Of a DNA stretch of 64,000 bases, positions 7,969-16,561 are shown piece after piece. The number at the start of each line of letters is the position of its first letter. The stretch's first letter is position 1. Source of the DNA: Streptomyces hygroscopicus (GTDB lineage Bacteria; Actinomycetota; Actinomycetes; Streptomycetales; Streptomycetaceae). Position numbers and translations under genes: made by a program. The notes below the pieces were generated by a model, which worked only from the letters and a program-made list of their open reading frames with translations, did no database searches and was not told where the DNA came from. Location of the stretch: positions 5,890,001-5,954,000 of the forward strand of contig CP018627.1 of assembly GCA_002021875.1 (NCBI GenBank), read 5' to 3'.

Positions 7969-10332
7969 TCATGTGCCGCCCGACTCCAGGGCGGCGACGA
8001 CGTGTTCGCGCAGCGCGGCGGCCCGGGGATCGTCGTACGAGGCGAGCGCTTGCAGGGCCTCGGTCCAGTGCCGCCGCGCCTCCTCGACGCCGCCCGCTTC
8101 CTCGGCGCCGCCCGCCTCGTCGGCCTCGCGCAGCGCGACGGCGAGGCCGTCGAGGGCGAGCGCCGCGTGCCACAGGTCGTCCAGCTCCCGGTGTGCCGCC
8201 GCGGCCCGGCGGTGGAAATCGGCCGCCTCGCCGGGCCGCCCGAGCCGCCGGTAGGTCTCCCCCGCACCGTCCCACGCCCGGGCCTCCCGCGCCCGGTCGC
8301 CGAGGCGGCGCTGGAGCGAGGCGGCCCGCTGGAACGAGACCAGGGCGGCGTCGAACGCGCCGTTGGCCTGCTGCGCCCGGCCCAACTCCAGCAGCCAGTA
8401 CCCCTCCCACATGTGGTTGCGGTGGGTTCGGGCGATCTCCAGCGCGCCCTCGGCGGAGCCCAGCGCCTCCTCCGGCTGCCCGCGGTCCCGCTGAACGGCG
8501 CTCAGGATGCGCAGCGCGTTGCCCTCGCCACCCTGGTTGCCCAGTCCGCGGTGCATCTCCAGGGCCCGCCGCACAAAGCCGGACGCCTCTTCGGGCCGGG
8601 CGAGCTCGTACGTCACCTCGGCCAGGTTCGCCAGCACAACGGCCTCCCACTGGACGGCCCCCAGCTCCCGGAAGACCGCCGCGGCCTGCTCGAACCGCTC
8701 CTTCGCCGCCTCCAGCCGGCGTCCCCGCAAGTGGATCAGCCCGATGTCGTTCAGCGAGAGCGCCTCCCCGAGCCGGTCGCCGGTCTCCCGACGGGCGGCG
8801 AGGGCGCCCTGGTGGTACTCCGCGCCCTCGGCGAGGCGATGCGACTGCGTACAGGCCATCCCGAGGCTCTCCAGCAGCTCGGCCTCCGCGGTACGGTCGC
8901 CCAGCCTGCGTGCGGCGCACAGTCCGATACGGCCCATGGCGAGCCATTCCTCGAACGGGTTCAGCAGCATGTGCACACTGCGCAGCACCGCGGGAAGCTG
9001 CCAGGCGATCACATCGAGACCGGCTTCACCGGCGGCGCGGGTCGCGGCCAGCAGATTGCCGCGCTCCGCCTCGTACCACCGCATGGCCTCCTCGTAGTCC
9101 GCGAAGGACGCGGGGGTGAGGTCATCGCCCGGCGGATCGAGCGGGATATGGGCCTCCTGGGGGTTGATCCAGGTCTGGGCCGCGTCCGCGGAGTGCAGGT
9201 ACCAGACCAGCACCCGGCGCAGCGCCGCCGCGCGCTCCTCCGGGGGCTCCTCGTGCCGCGCCTGGTCGGCCGCGTAGGCGCGCAGCAAGTCGTGGAACTC
9301 GTAACGGTCCGGTCCGGTCTGCTCCAGCAGATGGGCGCCGACCAGCACGTCCAGCAGATGCCGTATACGGCCGGTGCCCGCGCCCCCGCCGAGAGCGGCG
9401 GCGGCCGCGGTGCCGAACTCGGCGCCCGGATGCAGCCCGAGCAGCCGGAAGAGACGCGCCGCCGCCGCGGGCAGCGCCCGATAGGACCAAGCGAACACGG
9501 TACGCACCGCCTCGGCCTCCTCGTCGTCCCCCACGCTCAGGGCATCCCACAGGGCTGACTCGTCGCGAAGGTCTCTTATCAGCTCGTCCAGCCCCATCCG
9601 CGGACGGCTGGCGGCCCGCTCCGCGGCGATGCGCAGGGCCAGCGGAAGGCGGGCGCACAGCCGCGCCAGCTCGATGAGCTGGTCCTGGTCGTCCTGGGGG
9701 CGGTAGGCGGCGGTGACGACGCTCAGCAGCGCGACGGCCTCCGTCTCGTCCAGCGTGCTCAGGGTCAGCGTGTGCGCCCCGTCACGGACGGCCAGTCCGG
9801 ACAGCCGGCTCCGGCTGGTCACCACGACCAGGCAGCCCGCGGCGCCCGGGAGCAGCGGTCTGACCTGGCCCACGGTGGCCGCGTTGTCCAGGATCACCAG
9901 CACCCTGCGCCCGGCCAGCAGCGACCGGTAGAGCGCCGCGCCCGCCTCCAGGTCCGCCGGAATCGCCGCCACCGGTACGCCCAGGGCCGAGAGGAACCGG
10001 TGCAGCGCCTCCTGCGGGGTGACCGGTGCGCCCGGGTCGTAGCCGCGCAGGTTCACATACAGCTGGCCGTCCGGGAAGCGGTCCTGCGCGCGGTGCGCCC
10101 AGCGCAACGCCAGGGAGGTCTTGCCGACGCCCGCGGTCCCGGCGAGGACACAGACCGGGACGGAGACGGATTCACCGCCGCCGTCGGTCAGGATGGCGTC
10201 GAGCCGTCCCAGCTCCTGTCCCCGGTTGACGAATCCCCGGACGTCCCCGGGCAGTTGCCGGGGCTTGGGGCGGTCGGGGCGGCCGCCGCTGTGGAAGTGG
10301 ATGCCTCCGCTGATGTCCCGGGCCTGCACCAC
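7969..10332 (-). CDS. NB-ARC ATPase with TPR repeats (AfsR-like, no SARP domain)
   Basis: A 787-residue STAND-type protein. The P-loop is GTAGVGKT (65-72), Walker B is VLVILDNA and the NB-ARC sensor region is VVVTSRSRL. About seven tetratricopeptide units fill the C-terminal 300 residues (for example AEYHQGALAARRETGD and DIGLIHLRGRRLEAAKERF). Unlike AfsR it has no N-terminal SARP DNA-binding domain and starts directly with the linker found before NB-ARC domains in streptomycetes. Such proteins are nucleotide-dependent switches that oligomerise on a signal; its partner is unknown. It lies 54 bp downstream of the DUF6879 gene on the same strand and may be the third gene of that transcript. Confidence 0.88.
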   Translation of the reverse strand: MVQARDISGGIHFHSGGRPDRPKPRQLPGDVRGFVNRGQELGRLDAILTDGGGESVSVPVCVLAGTAGVGKTSLALRWAHRAQDRFPDGQLYVNLRGYDPGAPVTPQEALHRFLSALGVPVAAIPADLEAGAALYRSLLAGRRVLVILDNAATVGQVRPLLPGAAGCLVVVTSRSRLSGLAVRDGAHTLTLSTLDETEAVALLSVVTAAYRPQDDQDQLIELARLCARLPLALRIAAERAASRPRMGLDELIRDLRDESALWDALSVGDDEEAEAVRTVFAWSYRALPAAAARLFRLLGLHPGAEFGTAAAAALGGGAGTGRIRHLLDVLVGAHLLEQTGPDRYEFHDLLRAYAADQARHEEPPEERAAALRRVLVWYLHSADAAQTWINPQEAHIPLDPPGDDLTPASFADYEEAMRWYEAERGNLLAATRAAGEAGLDVIAWQLPAVLRSVHMLLNPFEEWLAMGRIGLCAARRLGDRTAEAELLESLGMACTQSHRLAEGAEYHQGALAARRETGDRLGEALSLNDIGLIHLRGRRLEAAKERFEQAAAVFRELGAVQWEAVVLANLAEVTYELARPEEASGFVRRALEMHRGLGNQGGEGNALRILSAVQRDRGQPEEALGSAEGALEIARTHRNHMWEGYWLLELGRAQQANGAFDAALVSFQRAASLQRRLGDRAREARAWDGAGETYRRLGRPGEAADFHRRAAAAHRELDDLWHAALALDGLAVALREADEAGGAEEAGGVEEARRHWTEALQALASYDDPRAAALREHVVAALESGGT

Positions 10333-10386
10333 CTCACCCGCGGATCCGGACAGTTCGGAATGCGTCCCATGATCCTCGTTAATCTG

Positions 10387-11010
10387 CTACTCCGGCTGTG
10401 GTGGCGGTAAATGCGCTACTTCGCGAGCGAAATACGACTCCAGGTCCTCACCGGCACCGTAGAGACCCCTGGTGAACGCGCGGCAGCGGACGGTGGTCCC
10501 GGCATCCGTGAACCGCACCGCGCCGTCGAGAATCCCCTGGTCCGTATAGCGGATCCGATAGGTCGTGCGGTCGCCCAGCGTCAAAAGCTCCGGCAGCTTT
10601 TCGGATCTCTCCAGCTCGCCGAGGTGTTCGGGGCCGACCACCCGGATCCTCTCCCCGCATTCGGCGCGCAGCCGCAGCAGATGCAGCTCCCATTGCAGAT
10701 ACGGGGCGATGGGCTCCTCGACCACCCGGACCCGGTAGAGGGCGATCCGGTGGTCTTCGACCTCCTGCGAGAATTCCCGCAGATAGTCGCGCTCCTCCTC
10801 GATGAGACGCAGGGATTCGTCCCAGTCGCCCCGGGCGAACGCCTCCCAGCTGGCGAATCCCGGCTCCCTGAAGCTCTGTTGACGCTCCAGCTTCCAGGAG
10901 TCCTGGCCGTCGATCGTCCACTGCCGCTCGCGGAAGTCGCGGCGATAGGCGTCGAGGGGGAGCACTTCGCCCCAGGTGGTGTCGAGGCGAGGGCCGTCAA
11001 GTCCGAGCAT
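10387..11010 (-). CDS. DUF6879-type protein with a 3'-end TTA codon
   Basis: A 207-residue soluble protein with the composition and motifs of the streptomycete DUF6879 group (WKLERQQSFREPG, YLQWELHLLRLRAECGE, RYTDQGILDGAVRF). The function of this family is not known to me; members often sit beside small companion genes and regulatory proteins. Near the 3' end the codons GCG CAT TTA CCG encode Leu201 with a TTA at 10410-10408, so translation should need the bldA tRNA. Its start overlaps the end of the upstream small gene by 14 bp, indicating coupled translation. Confidence 0.75.
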   Translation of the reverse strand: MLGLDGPRLDTTWGEVLPLDAYRRDFRERQWTIDGQDSWKLERQQSFREPGFASWEAFARGDWDESLRLIEEERDYLREFSQEVEDHRIALYRVRVVEEPIAPYLQWELHLLRLRAECGERIRVVGPEHLGELERSEKLPELLTLGDRTTYRIRYTDQGILDGAVRFTDAGTTVRCRAFTRGLYGAGEDLESYFAREVAHLPPPQPE

Positions 11011-11284
11011 CGGGGATGTCCGGTTTCGCGGCGCTCAGGGTGGAACCCGGGATGACGACGAGGCGCTCGTCCGGGGCGATGCTGGCGTCGTCGGGGAGTT
11101 TCGCCCGGTAGGCGTCGGTGAGGTCGCGGCCGATGACCGCGATGTCACCGTTGTCGAGCTGCCAGATGTCGGGACACCCGTCGCGTCCACCGGTGTTTCC
11201 GAGTTCGCGCGCCGACTTTCCTAATCGGCGCGCGAACGATGCGGACGGGTCGGCTTCCCATGCGCGGACCATCGGTCTCTCCAC
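10997..11284 (-). CDS. Small protein paired with the DUF6879 gene, TTA-containing
   Basis: A 95-residue hypothetical protein with GRDGCPDIWQLDNGDIAVIGRDLT in the middle, a segment found in small proteins encoded just upstream of DUF6879 genes. The codons CGC CGA TTA GGA put a TTA at 11224-11222 (Leu26), so both genes of the pair carry the rare codon. The ATG at 11284 is in frame with a second Met at codon 5. Function unknown. The two genes look like an accessory module joined to the NB-ARC gene. Confidence 0.7.
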   Translation of the reverse strand: MERPMVRAWEADPSASFARRLGKSARELGNTGGRDGCPDIWQLDNGDIAVIGRDLTDAYRAKLPDDASIAPDERLVVIPGSTLSAAKPDIPDART

Positions 11285-11353
11285 TCATCCGTCGTGGTCA
11301 CTGAGTGTAGGAATGAGCGTCACGGATGGCAACGGCGGCCGGGAGCCGCGGGC

Positions 11354-11425
11354 GGGATCAGGCCGGGGGCCGGGATCAGGCCGGGGGCCGGGGTCAGGCC
11401 GGGGGCCGGGATCAGGCCGGGGGCA
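11354..11425. repeat. 18-bp tandem repeat, four copies
   Basis: Four contiguous copies of GGGATCAGGCCGGGGGCC, with one base changed in copy three and one in copy four. The array lies downstream of the acyl-CoA synthetase gene, and its last copy covers that gene's stop codon region. The core ATCAGGCCGGG also appears in the 34-bp repeats at 63652-63753. Confidence 0.85.
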
Positions 11426-12791
11426 GGAGCTTCTTCTGGGGCTTGCCCATGGCGTTGCGCGGCAGGGCCTCCAGGAAGCGGACCTTACGGGGTCGCTTGT
11501 GGACGGAGAGCTGGGAGGCGACGAAGTCGATCAGCTCCTGTTCCCCGATGCCGTCGGCGACGACGTAGGCGACGATCTCCTGGCCCAGATCCTCGTGCGG
11601 GGCGCCGACGACGGCGGCCTCGCGGACGGCGGGGTGGTCGAGGAGGGCGTTCTCGACCTCGCCCGCGCCGATGCGGTAGCCCCCGGACTTGATCATGTCG
11701 GTGGAGGCGCGGCCCACGATGCGGTGGAAGCCGTCCGGGTCGACCGCGGCGATGTCGCCCGTGCGGAACCAGCCGTCCTCGGTGTATGAACCGGCCGTGG
11801 CCTCGGGCCGGTTCAGATAGCCGTCGAAGAGGGTGGGGCCGGTGAGCTGGAGTTCGCCGATCTCGGCGCCCTCCTCGGTGGCGATCCGGGTGCGGATGCC
11901 CGCCAGCGGGGTGCCGACGTAGCCGGGGCGGCGCTCTCCGTCGGCCCGGGTGGAGAGGGTGATGAGGCTCTCGGTCATGCCGTAGCGCTCGATGGGGCGC
12001 TGGCCGGTGAGCCGCTCGAGGTCACGGAAGACGGGGGCGGGCAGCGGGGCGCTGCCGGAGACCAGCAGCCGGGCGGAGGCCAGGGCGCGGGCGGAGTCCT
12101 GGTCCTGGACGATCCGGTTCCAGACCGTCGGCACACCGAAGTAGAGGCTGCCGCCCGCCGCCGCGTACGCCGCCGGGGTCGGCTTGCCGGTGTGGACGAG
12201 ACGGCTGCCCGTCCGGAGCGCGCCCAGGACGCCCAGCACCAGGCCGTGCACATGGAACAGCGGCAGCCCGTGGACCAGGGTGTCCTCCGCGGTCCAGGCC
12301 CAGGCCGCGGCGAGCCCGTCCAGGTCGGCGGCCACCGCCCGCCGGGAGATCAGCGCGCCCTTGGGCGCCCCCGTGGTCCCCGAGGTGTAGAGGATGAACG
12401 CCGTGGACTCCGCGTCCGGCTCCGGCTTCGTCCACGCGGCCCGCTCGGCCGGGTCCACCGGGACGGTCTCGATCGGGGCCGCTATGGCCTCCCCGGTGAG
12501 CAGCAGGGTGGCGCCCGAGTCCCGCAGTATGTGGTCGCGTTCGGCCGGGCCGGAGTCCGGCGGTACGGGCACCACCGGCACCCCCGCCAGCAGCGCGCCG
12601 ACCACCGCGACCACCGTCTCCGGGGTCGCGGTCGCCCGGACCGCGACGACCGGCGCACCGGCGATACGGGCCGCCACCGCGCCCGCGGCACCGAGCAGTT
12701 CCTCGCGCGAGAGGGAGCGGCCGCCGACGCTCAGCGCGTCGGGGCGGTCGCCGCCGGGCGCGGCGAGGGACGTGAGGAGAGGTGCGGTCAC
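11412..12791 (-). CDS. MatB-like acyl-CoA synthetase (malonyl-CoA synthetase family)
   Basis: ANL-superfamily ligase of 459 aa that activates a carboxylate via acyl-AMP to its CoA ester. Motifs are A3 LYTSGTTGAPKGALIS, A5 ERYGMTESL, A7 GWFRTGDIA, A8 GRASTDMIKSGGYRIGAGEVE and the A10 lysine in NAMGKPQKK. The segments LPLFHVHGLVLGVLGALR and the RADGE...GYVGTPLAG region closely resemble streptomycete MatB, which makes malonyl- and methylmalonyl-CoA. The GTG start at 12791 follows GGAAGGAG at good spacing; the longer in-frame extension has no ribosome site. Malonate preference is inferred. Confidence 0.85.
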   Translation of the reverse strand: MTAPLLTSLAAPGGDRPDALSVGGRSLSREELLGAAGAVAARIAGAPVVAVRATATPETVVAVVGALLAGVPVVPVPPDSGPAERDHILRDSGATLLLTGEAIAAPIETVPVDPAERAAWTKPEPDAESTAFILYTSGTTGAPKGALISRRAVAADLDGLAAAWAWTAEDTLVHGLPLFHVHGLVLGVLGALRTGSRLVHTGKPTPAAYAAAGGSLYFGVPTVWNRIVQDQDSARALASARLLVSGSAPLPAPVFRDLERLTGQRPIERYGMTESLITLSTRADGERRPGYVGTPLAGIRTRIATEEGAEIGELQLTGPTLFDGYLNRPEATAGSYTEDGWFRTGDIAAVDPDGFHRIVGRASTDMIKSGGYRIGAGEVENALLDHPAVREAAVVGAPHEDLGQEIVAYVVADGIGEQELIDFVASQLSVHKRPRKVRFLEALPRNAMGKPQKKLLPPA

Positions 12792-12873
12792 GGAACTGAC
12801 TCCTTCCACAGCGGGCCGGGGGTACCAGGGGTGTACCTCTTCGCGCCCGCGCGTCTTTCGGGGGCTAGCCCTA

Positions 12874-12902
12874 CCGACAAAGCGTCCCCGCGACCGTACC
12901 GT
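12874..12902 (+). promoter_or_regulatory. Candidate housekeeping promoter for a leaderless gene
   Basis: CCGACA, 17 bp, then TACCGT ends 8 bases before the ATG at 12911. No ribosome-binding site precedes that ATG, so transcription starting at or next to the ATG would give a leaderless mRNA, which is common in Streptomyces. The match to consensus is moderate. Confidence 0.4.
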
Positions 12903-12910
12903 CATTAAGC

Positions 12911-13348
12911 ATGGACGCCCGTGACCCGGATCTGAAAAAGGAACTCGACGCGGCCCTGCAGACCCGTAAGGAGCTGGGTGCGGAGTACGAGTCGGAACTG
13001 GTCGACTCCTTCATGGAGAAAGTCGAGCAGCGCTTCAACGATACGGCGGACCGGCATGTCCGCCGCCAGCTCGCCGAACAACAGATGGCGGCGGCACGCG
13101 GCACCCGCCCGTACTTCACCGGCGCACATTCGGACCAGCCCCACGGGATGGGCATCGGCGAGCGCTTCGCCTTCGTCGGGATCTCCCTGGTGCTGGCGAT
13201 CCCGCTGTCGGCGATCGGCGTGGTGAACGAGGGCCTGCCCGGCCTGCTGATCACCTGGGCCGGGATCTTCGGCGTCAACGCGGTCCACGCGGCGGGCGGC
13301 TTCTCCTGGCTGCGCCGGGGTCGGAGCCAGGAGGAGAGCAGGGACTAG
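12911..13348 (+). CDS. Small membrane protein with N-terminal coiled coil
   Basis: A 145-residue protein. Residues 1-70 are charged and helical (ELDAALQTRKELGAEYESELVDSF), consistent with a coiled coil. Two hydrophobic spans follow at about 84-105 and 110-128. It resembles uncharacterised small integral membrane proteins of streptomycetes. Divergent from the acyl-CoA synthetase gene; the start has no Shine-Dalgarno and may be leaderless. Function unknown. Confidence 0.75.
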   Translation: MDARDPDLKKELDAALQTRKELGAEYESELVDSFMEKVEQRFNDTADRHVRRQLAEQQMAAARGTRPYFTGAHSDQPHGMGIGERFAFVGISLVLAIPLSAIGVVNEGLPGLLITWAGIFGVNAVHAAGGFSWLRRGRSQEESRD

Positions 13349-13381
13349 GTTCTGCGAACGCCGAACCTCCGAAAAGACTGC

Positions 13382-13439
13382 GCGGGGACCGCCGCACCCC
13401 GGTGCTGGGCACCGAGGGCGGGACGACGGCGGTCCCCGC
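13382..13439. terminator. Bidirectional hairpin between convergent genes
   Basis: GCGGGGACCGCCG (13382-13394) pairs perfectly with CGGCGGTCCCCGC (13427-13439). The loop holds a second small hairpin, GGTGC-TGG-GCACC. It lies between the end of the small membrane gene and the end of the cystathionine beta-synthase gene. The rest of the 326-bp gap shows nothing else. Confidence 0.75.
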
Positions 13440-13674
13440 GGGGGACGCGGGCCGGGTCAGGGCCGGGCTTCCGCGTCCAGGCGACCATGGAGGTCCGGGA
13501 GCCGCTCCGGATGTCCTGTCGCCTCATCCTGGGTGTCGGTGTCGTCCTTCCGACACCCACTAATCTGCCGGAGCTGTGTTAAGCCTGTGCTGCGGGCGCG
13601 TGACACGCACGTACCACTTCCTCGAAGCCCCGGCGGGCCTCCCTCGAAGGGCAGTTGGGCCCCCTTTGGAGCCC

Positions 13675-15060
13675 TTACTTGACGCCGCTGGCCAGGTACG
13701 CGAGCAGGTCCTGCCGGCTCACCACGCCCTTCGGCTTCCCCTCCACCAGCACGATCGCCGCGTCCGCCGTGCCCAGCACCGCCATCAGGTCCTCGACCGG
13801 CTCGCCGGAGCCGACGTGCGGCAGCGGCGGACTCATGTGCTTCTCCAGCGGGTCGGTCAGCTCCGCGCGCCGGGCGAACAGGGCGTCCAGCAGCTCGCGT
13901 TCCACCACCGAACCGATGACCTCGGCGGCCATCACATCCGGGTGCCCGGCGCCCGGCTTGACGATCGGCATCTGCGAGACGCCGTACTCGCGCAGCACGT
14001 CGATGGCCTCGCCCACCGTCTCGTCCGGGTGCATATGGACCAGGGAGGGCAGTCCGCCCTGCTTGCCCTGGAGGACGTCGCCGACGCGCACCGAGGGGCC
14101 GTCCTCCTCCAGGAAGCCGTAGTCGGCCATCCACTCATCGTTGAAGATCTTGGACAGATAGCCACGGCCGCTGTCGGGCAGCAGCACGACCACCACATCG
14201 TCCGGTCCGAGCCGCTCGGCGACCTTCAGCGCGGCCACGACCGCCATTCCGCAGGAGCCGCCGACCAGCAGCCCCTCCTCCTTGGCCAGCCGCCGCGTCA
14301 TCTGGAAGGCGTCCTTGTCGGAGACCGCGACGATCTCGTCCGCGACGGTCTGGTCGTAGGCGGTCGGCCAGAAGTCCTCACCGACGCCCTCGATCAGATA
14401 CGGGCGGCCGGAGCCGCCGGAGTAGACCGAGCCCTCGGGGTCGGCGCCGACCACCTGGACCCGTCCCTCGCTGGCCCCCTTCAGATAGCGGCCGGTGCCG
14501 GAGATCGTGCCGCCGGTGCCGACGCCCGCGACGAAGTGGGTGATCTTCCCCTCGGTCTGCTCCCACAGCTCGGGGCCGGTGGACTCGTAGTGGGAGAGGG
14601 GGTTGTTCGGGTTGCTGTACTGGTCGGGCTTCCAGGCACCCGGCGTCTCGCGGACCAGCCGGTCGGAGACGTTGTAGTACGAGTCGGGGTGCTCGGGGTC
14701 CACGGCGGTGGGGCAGACCACCACCTCGGCGCCGTAGGCCCGCAGCACGTTGATCTTGTCCGTGGACACCTTGTCCGGGCAGACGAAGATGCACTTGTAG
14801 CCCTTGCGCTGGGCGACCATCGCGAGGCCCACGCCCGTGTTGCCGGACGTCGGCTCGACGATGGTGCCGCCCGGCTCGAGCTCACCGGAGCGCTCGGCTG
14901 CCTCGATCATCCGGACCGCGATCCGGTCCTTCACCGAGCCACCGGGATTGAAGTATTCGACCTTGGCCAGGACGGTTGCCCGGATGCCCTCGGTCACGGT
15001 GTTGAGCTTCACCAGCGGGGTGTTGCCGACCAGCTCAATCATCGATTCGTAGTACTGCAC
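13675..15060 (-). CDS. cbs: Cystathionine beta-synthase with C-terminal CBS domains
   Basis: PLP enzyme of the reverse transsulfuration route (serine + homocysteine to cystathionine), 461 aa. The N-terminal fold-type II domain has NPGGSVKDRIA with the PLP lysine, the asparagine loop EPTSGNTGVGLA and the phosphate loop GVGTGGTISGTGRYL. Two CBS motifs follow at about 335-455 (VHMHPDETVGEAIDVL... and MSPPLPHVGSGEPVEDLM...). CBS pairs bind adenosyl ligands and separate this enzyme from plain cysteine synthases. The GTG at 15060 follows AGGAG; upstream codons lack homology. Confidence 0.92.
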   Translation of the reverse strand: MQYYESMIELVGNTPLVKLNTVTEGIRATVLAKVEYFNPGGSVKDRIAVRMIEAAERSGELEPGGTIVEPTSGNTGVGLAMVAQRKGYKCIFVCPDKVSTDKINVLRAYGAEVVVCPTAVDPEHPDSYYNVSDRLVRETPGAWKPDQYSNPNNPLSHYESTGPELWEQTEGKITHFVAGVGTGGTISGTGRYLKGASEGRVQVVGADPEGSVYSGGSGRPYLIEGVGEDFWPTAYDQTVADEIVAVSDKDAFQMTRRLAKEEGLLVGGSCGMAVVAALKVAERLGPDDVVVVLLPDSGRGYLSKIFNDEWMADYGFLEEDGPSVRVGDVLQGKQGGLPSLVHMHPDETVGEAIDVLREYGVSQMPIVKPGAGHPDVMAAEVIGSVVERELLDALFARRAELTDPLEKHMSPPLPHVGSGEPVEDLMAVLGTADAAIVLVEGKPKGVVSRQDLLAYLASGVK

Positions 15061-15257
15061 ACCTGCTCCTGGTCCGGTTCCGCGGGATCTCCGCGTCGGG
15101 GCGGCCGCCATCGCGGCGCCGTGCTGTCAGCTTATTGCGCGCCCCCGCCCTGCGACCCATGCGTTGGGAGGAAGGCTGTGCGGGGCAACAAGTTGTTAGC
15201 GAGGCGTACAAAGGAGAAGGAAGCGCGTGCGCGTGCGGACGGAGGTGGCCTGGACCC

Positions 15258-16286
15258 ATGTCGATGTCGAGGGCGAGGGTGGCGCGGCGGATCGCGGCCG
15301 CGGCGGCGTACGGGGGCGGCGGGATCGGGCTGCTGGGCGGGGTGACCGCCGTGCTGTTGCTCACCGAGGTGTCCCATGCGAAGCGGGCCGTGGGCGGGTC
15401 GGACGATCCTCCGCCGCGCGCGGACGGCCGATATGGCTTCGCCTTCGCCCGCAGGACCGGCCAGCCCCCACTGCGGCTGGCCTTTCTCGGCGACTCCACG
15501 GCCGCCGGACAGGGCGTCCACCGCCCTAGTCAGACACCGGGCGCGCTGCTCGCCTCGGGGCTCGCGGCGGTTGCCGAGCGCCCGGTGGACCTGCGGAACG
15601 TGGCGCTGCCGGGGGCGCAGTCCAGCGATCTGGAGCGCCAGGTCACGCTGGTGCTGGGGGATGCGGAGCTGCTTCCCGACGTGTGCGTGATCATGATCGG
15701 CGCCAATGACGTCACCCGTCGGATGCCGCCCGCCAAGTCGGTGCGGCTGCTGTCGGACGCGGTGCGCAGACTGCGCGAGAGCGGCTGCGAGGTGGTGGTG
15801 GGCACCTGTCCCGACCTCGGCACGATCGAGCCCGTCTATCAGCCGCTGCGCTGGGTCGCGCGGCGGCTGAGCCGACAGCTTGCCGCCGCGCAGACGATCG
15901 GGGTGGTGGAGCAGGGCGGGCGCACGGTCTCGCTGGGCGATCTGCTCGGCCCCGAGTTCGCGGCCAATCCGCGCGAGCTGTTCGGCCCGGACAACTTCCA
16001 CCCCTCGGCGGAGGGGTACGCCACGGCCTCGATGGCCGTTCTGCCGACCCTGTGCGACTCGCTGGGCCTGTGGCCCGAGGAGGCGGCGGAGACGCTCGAC
16101 GAGGGCATCCTGCCGGTCGCCACGGCGGCGGCCGAGGCGGCCGCCGAGGGTGGCACCGAGGTCACCGCGGCTCGCGGGCCCTGGGCCCGGTTGCTGCGGC
16201 GCCAGGGCCCCGCCAAGGAGCCCGCGACCGTGTCCGGCTCCCCCGACACCTCGTCCCCGACCTCCCCGCCCCCTTCGGGCTCCTGA
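15258..16286 (+). CDS. Secreted or membrane-anchored SGNH/GDSL hydrolase
   Basis: A 342-residue protein with an Arg-rich N terminus and a hydrophobic segment at about 13-34, then an SGNH hydrolase domain. Block I is LAFLGDSTAAGQG (nucleophilic Ser), block III is MIGANDVTRR (Asn), and block V is PDNFHPSAEGYA (Asp/His). The family hydrolyses esters of lipids or polysaccharides; the substrate is unknown. The C-terminal 70 residues are Ala/Pro/Ser-rich. The ATG at 15258 was chosen because it opens the signal-anchor and follows GGAGG; a second ATG lies two codons later. Divergent from the cystathionine beta-synthase gene. Confidence 0.87.
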   Translation: MSMSRARVARRIAAAAAYGGGGIGLLGGVTAVLLLTEVSHAKRAVGGSDDPPPRADGRYGFAFARRTGQPPLRLAFLGDSTAAGQGVHRPSQTPGALLASGLAAVAERPVDLRNVALPGAQSSDLERQVTLVLGDAELLPDVCVIMIGANDVTRRMPPAKSVRLLSDAVRRLRESGCEVVVGTCPDLGTIEPVYQPLRWVARRLSRQLAAAQTIGVVEQGGRTVSLGDLLGPEFAANPRELFGPDNFHPSAEGYATASMAVLPTLCDSLGLWPEEAAETLDEGILPVATAAAEAAAEGGTEVTAARGPWARLLRRQGPAKEPATVSGSPDTSSPTSPPPSGS

Positions 16287-16360
16287 CCCCCACCGGGCCC
16301 GGCTCCCCTTGGACCGCGGGCCCCAGCCCACCCAGGGGCCTGCGGCCCCAGCCACCCGGG

Positions 16361-16384
16361 CCTGCGGGCCTGCGGGCCTGCGGG
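16361..16384. repeat. 8-bp tandem repeat CCTGCGGG, three copies
   Basis: Three perfect copies of CCTGCGGG. They are followed from about 16388 to 16440 by two copies and a degenerate third copy of a roughly 24-bp unit containing CAGCCCACCCGGCGTCTGCG. Confidence 0.8.
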
Positions 16385-16561
16385 CCCAGCCCACCCGGCG
16401 TCTGCGGCCCCAGCCCACCCGGCGTCTGCGACCGCAGCCCATCCGGGGCCTGCGGGCCCCGGGCCGGGCTGCCACGCCATCGCCGGACTCCGGCTGCCAC
16501 GCCGCCACGGCGGCGGCCCCTCCTCGGGCTGCCGTGCCCCTCCGGGGCGCGCTGATGTGCC

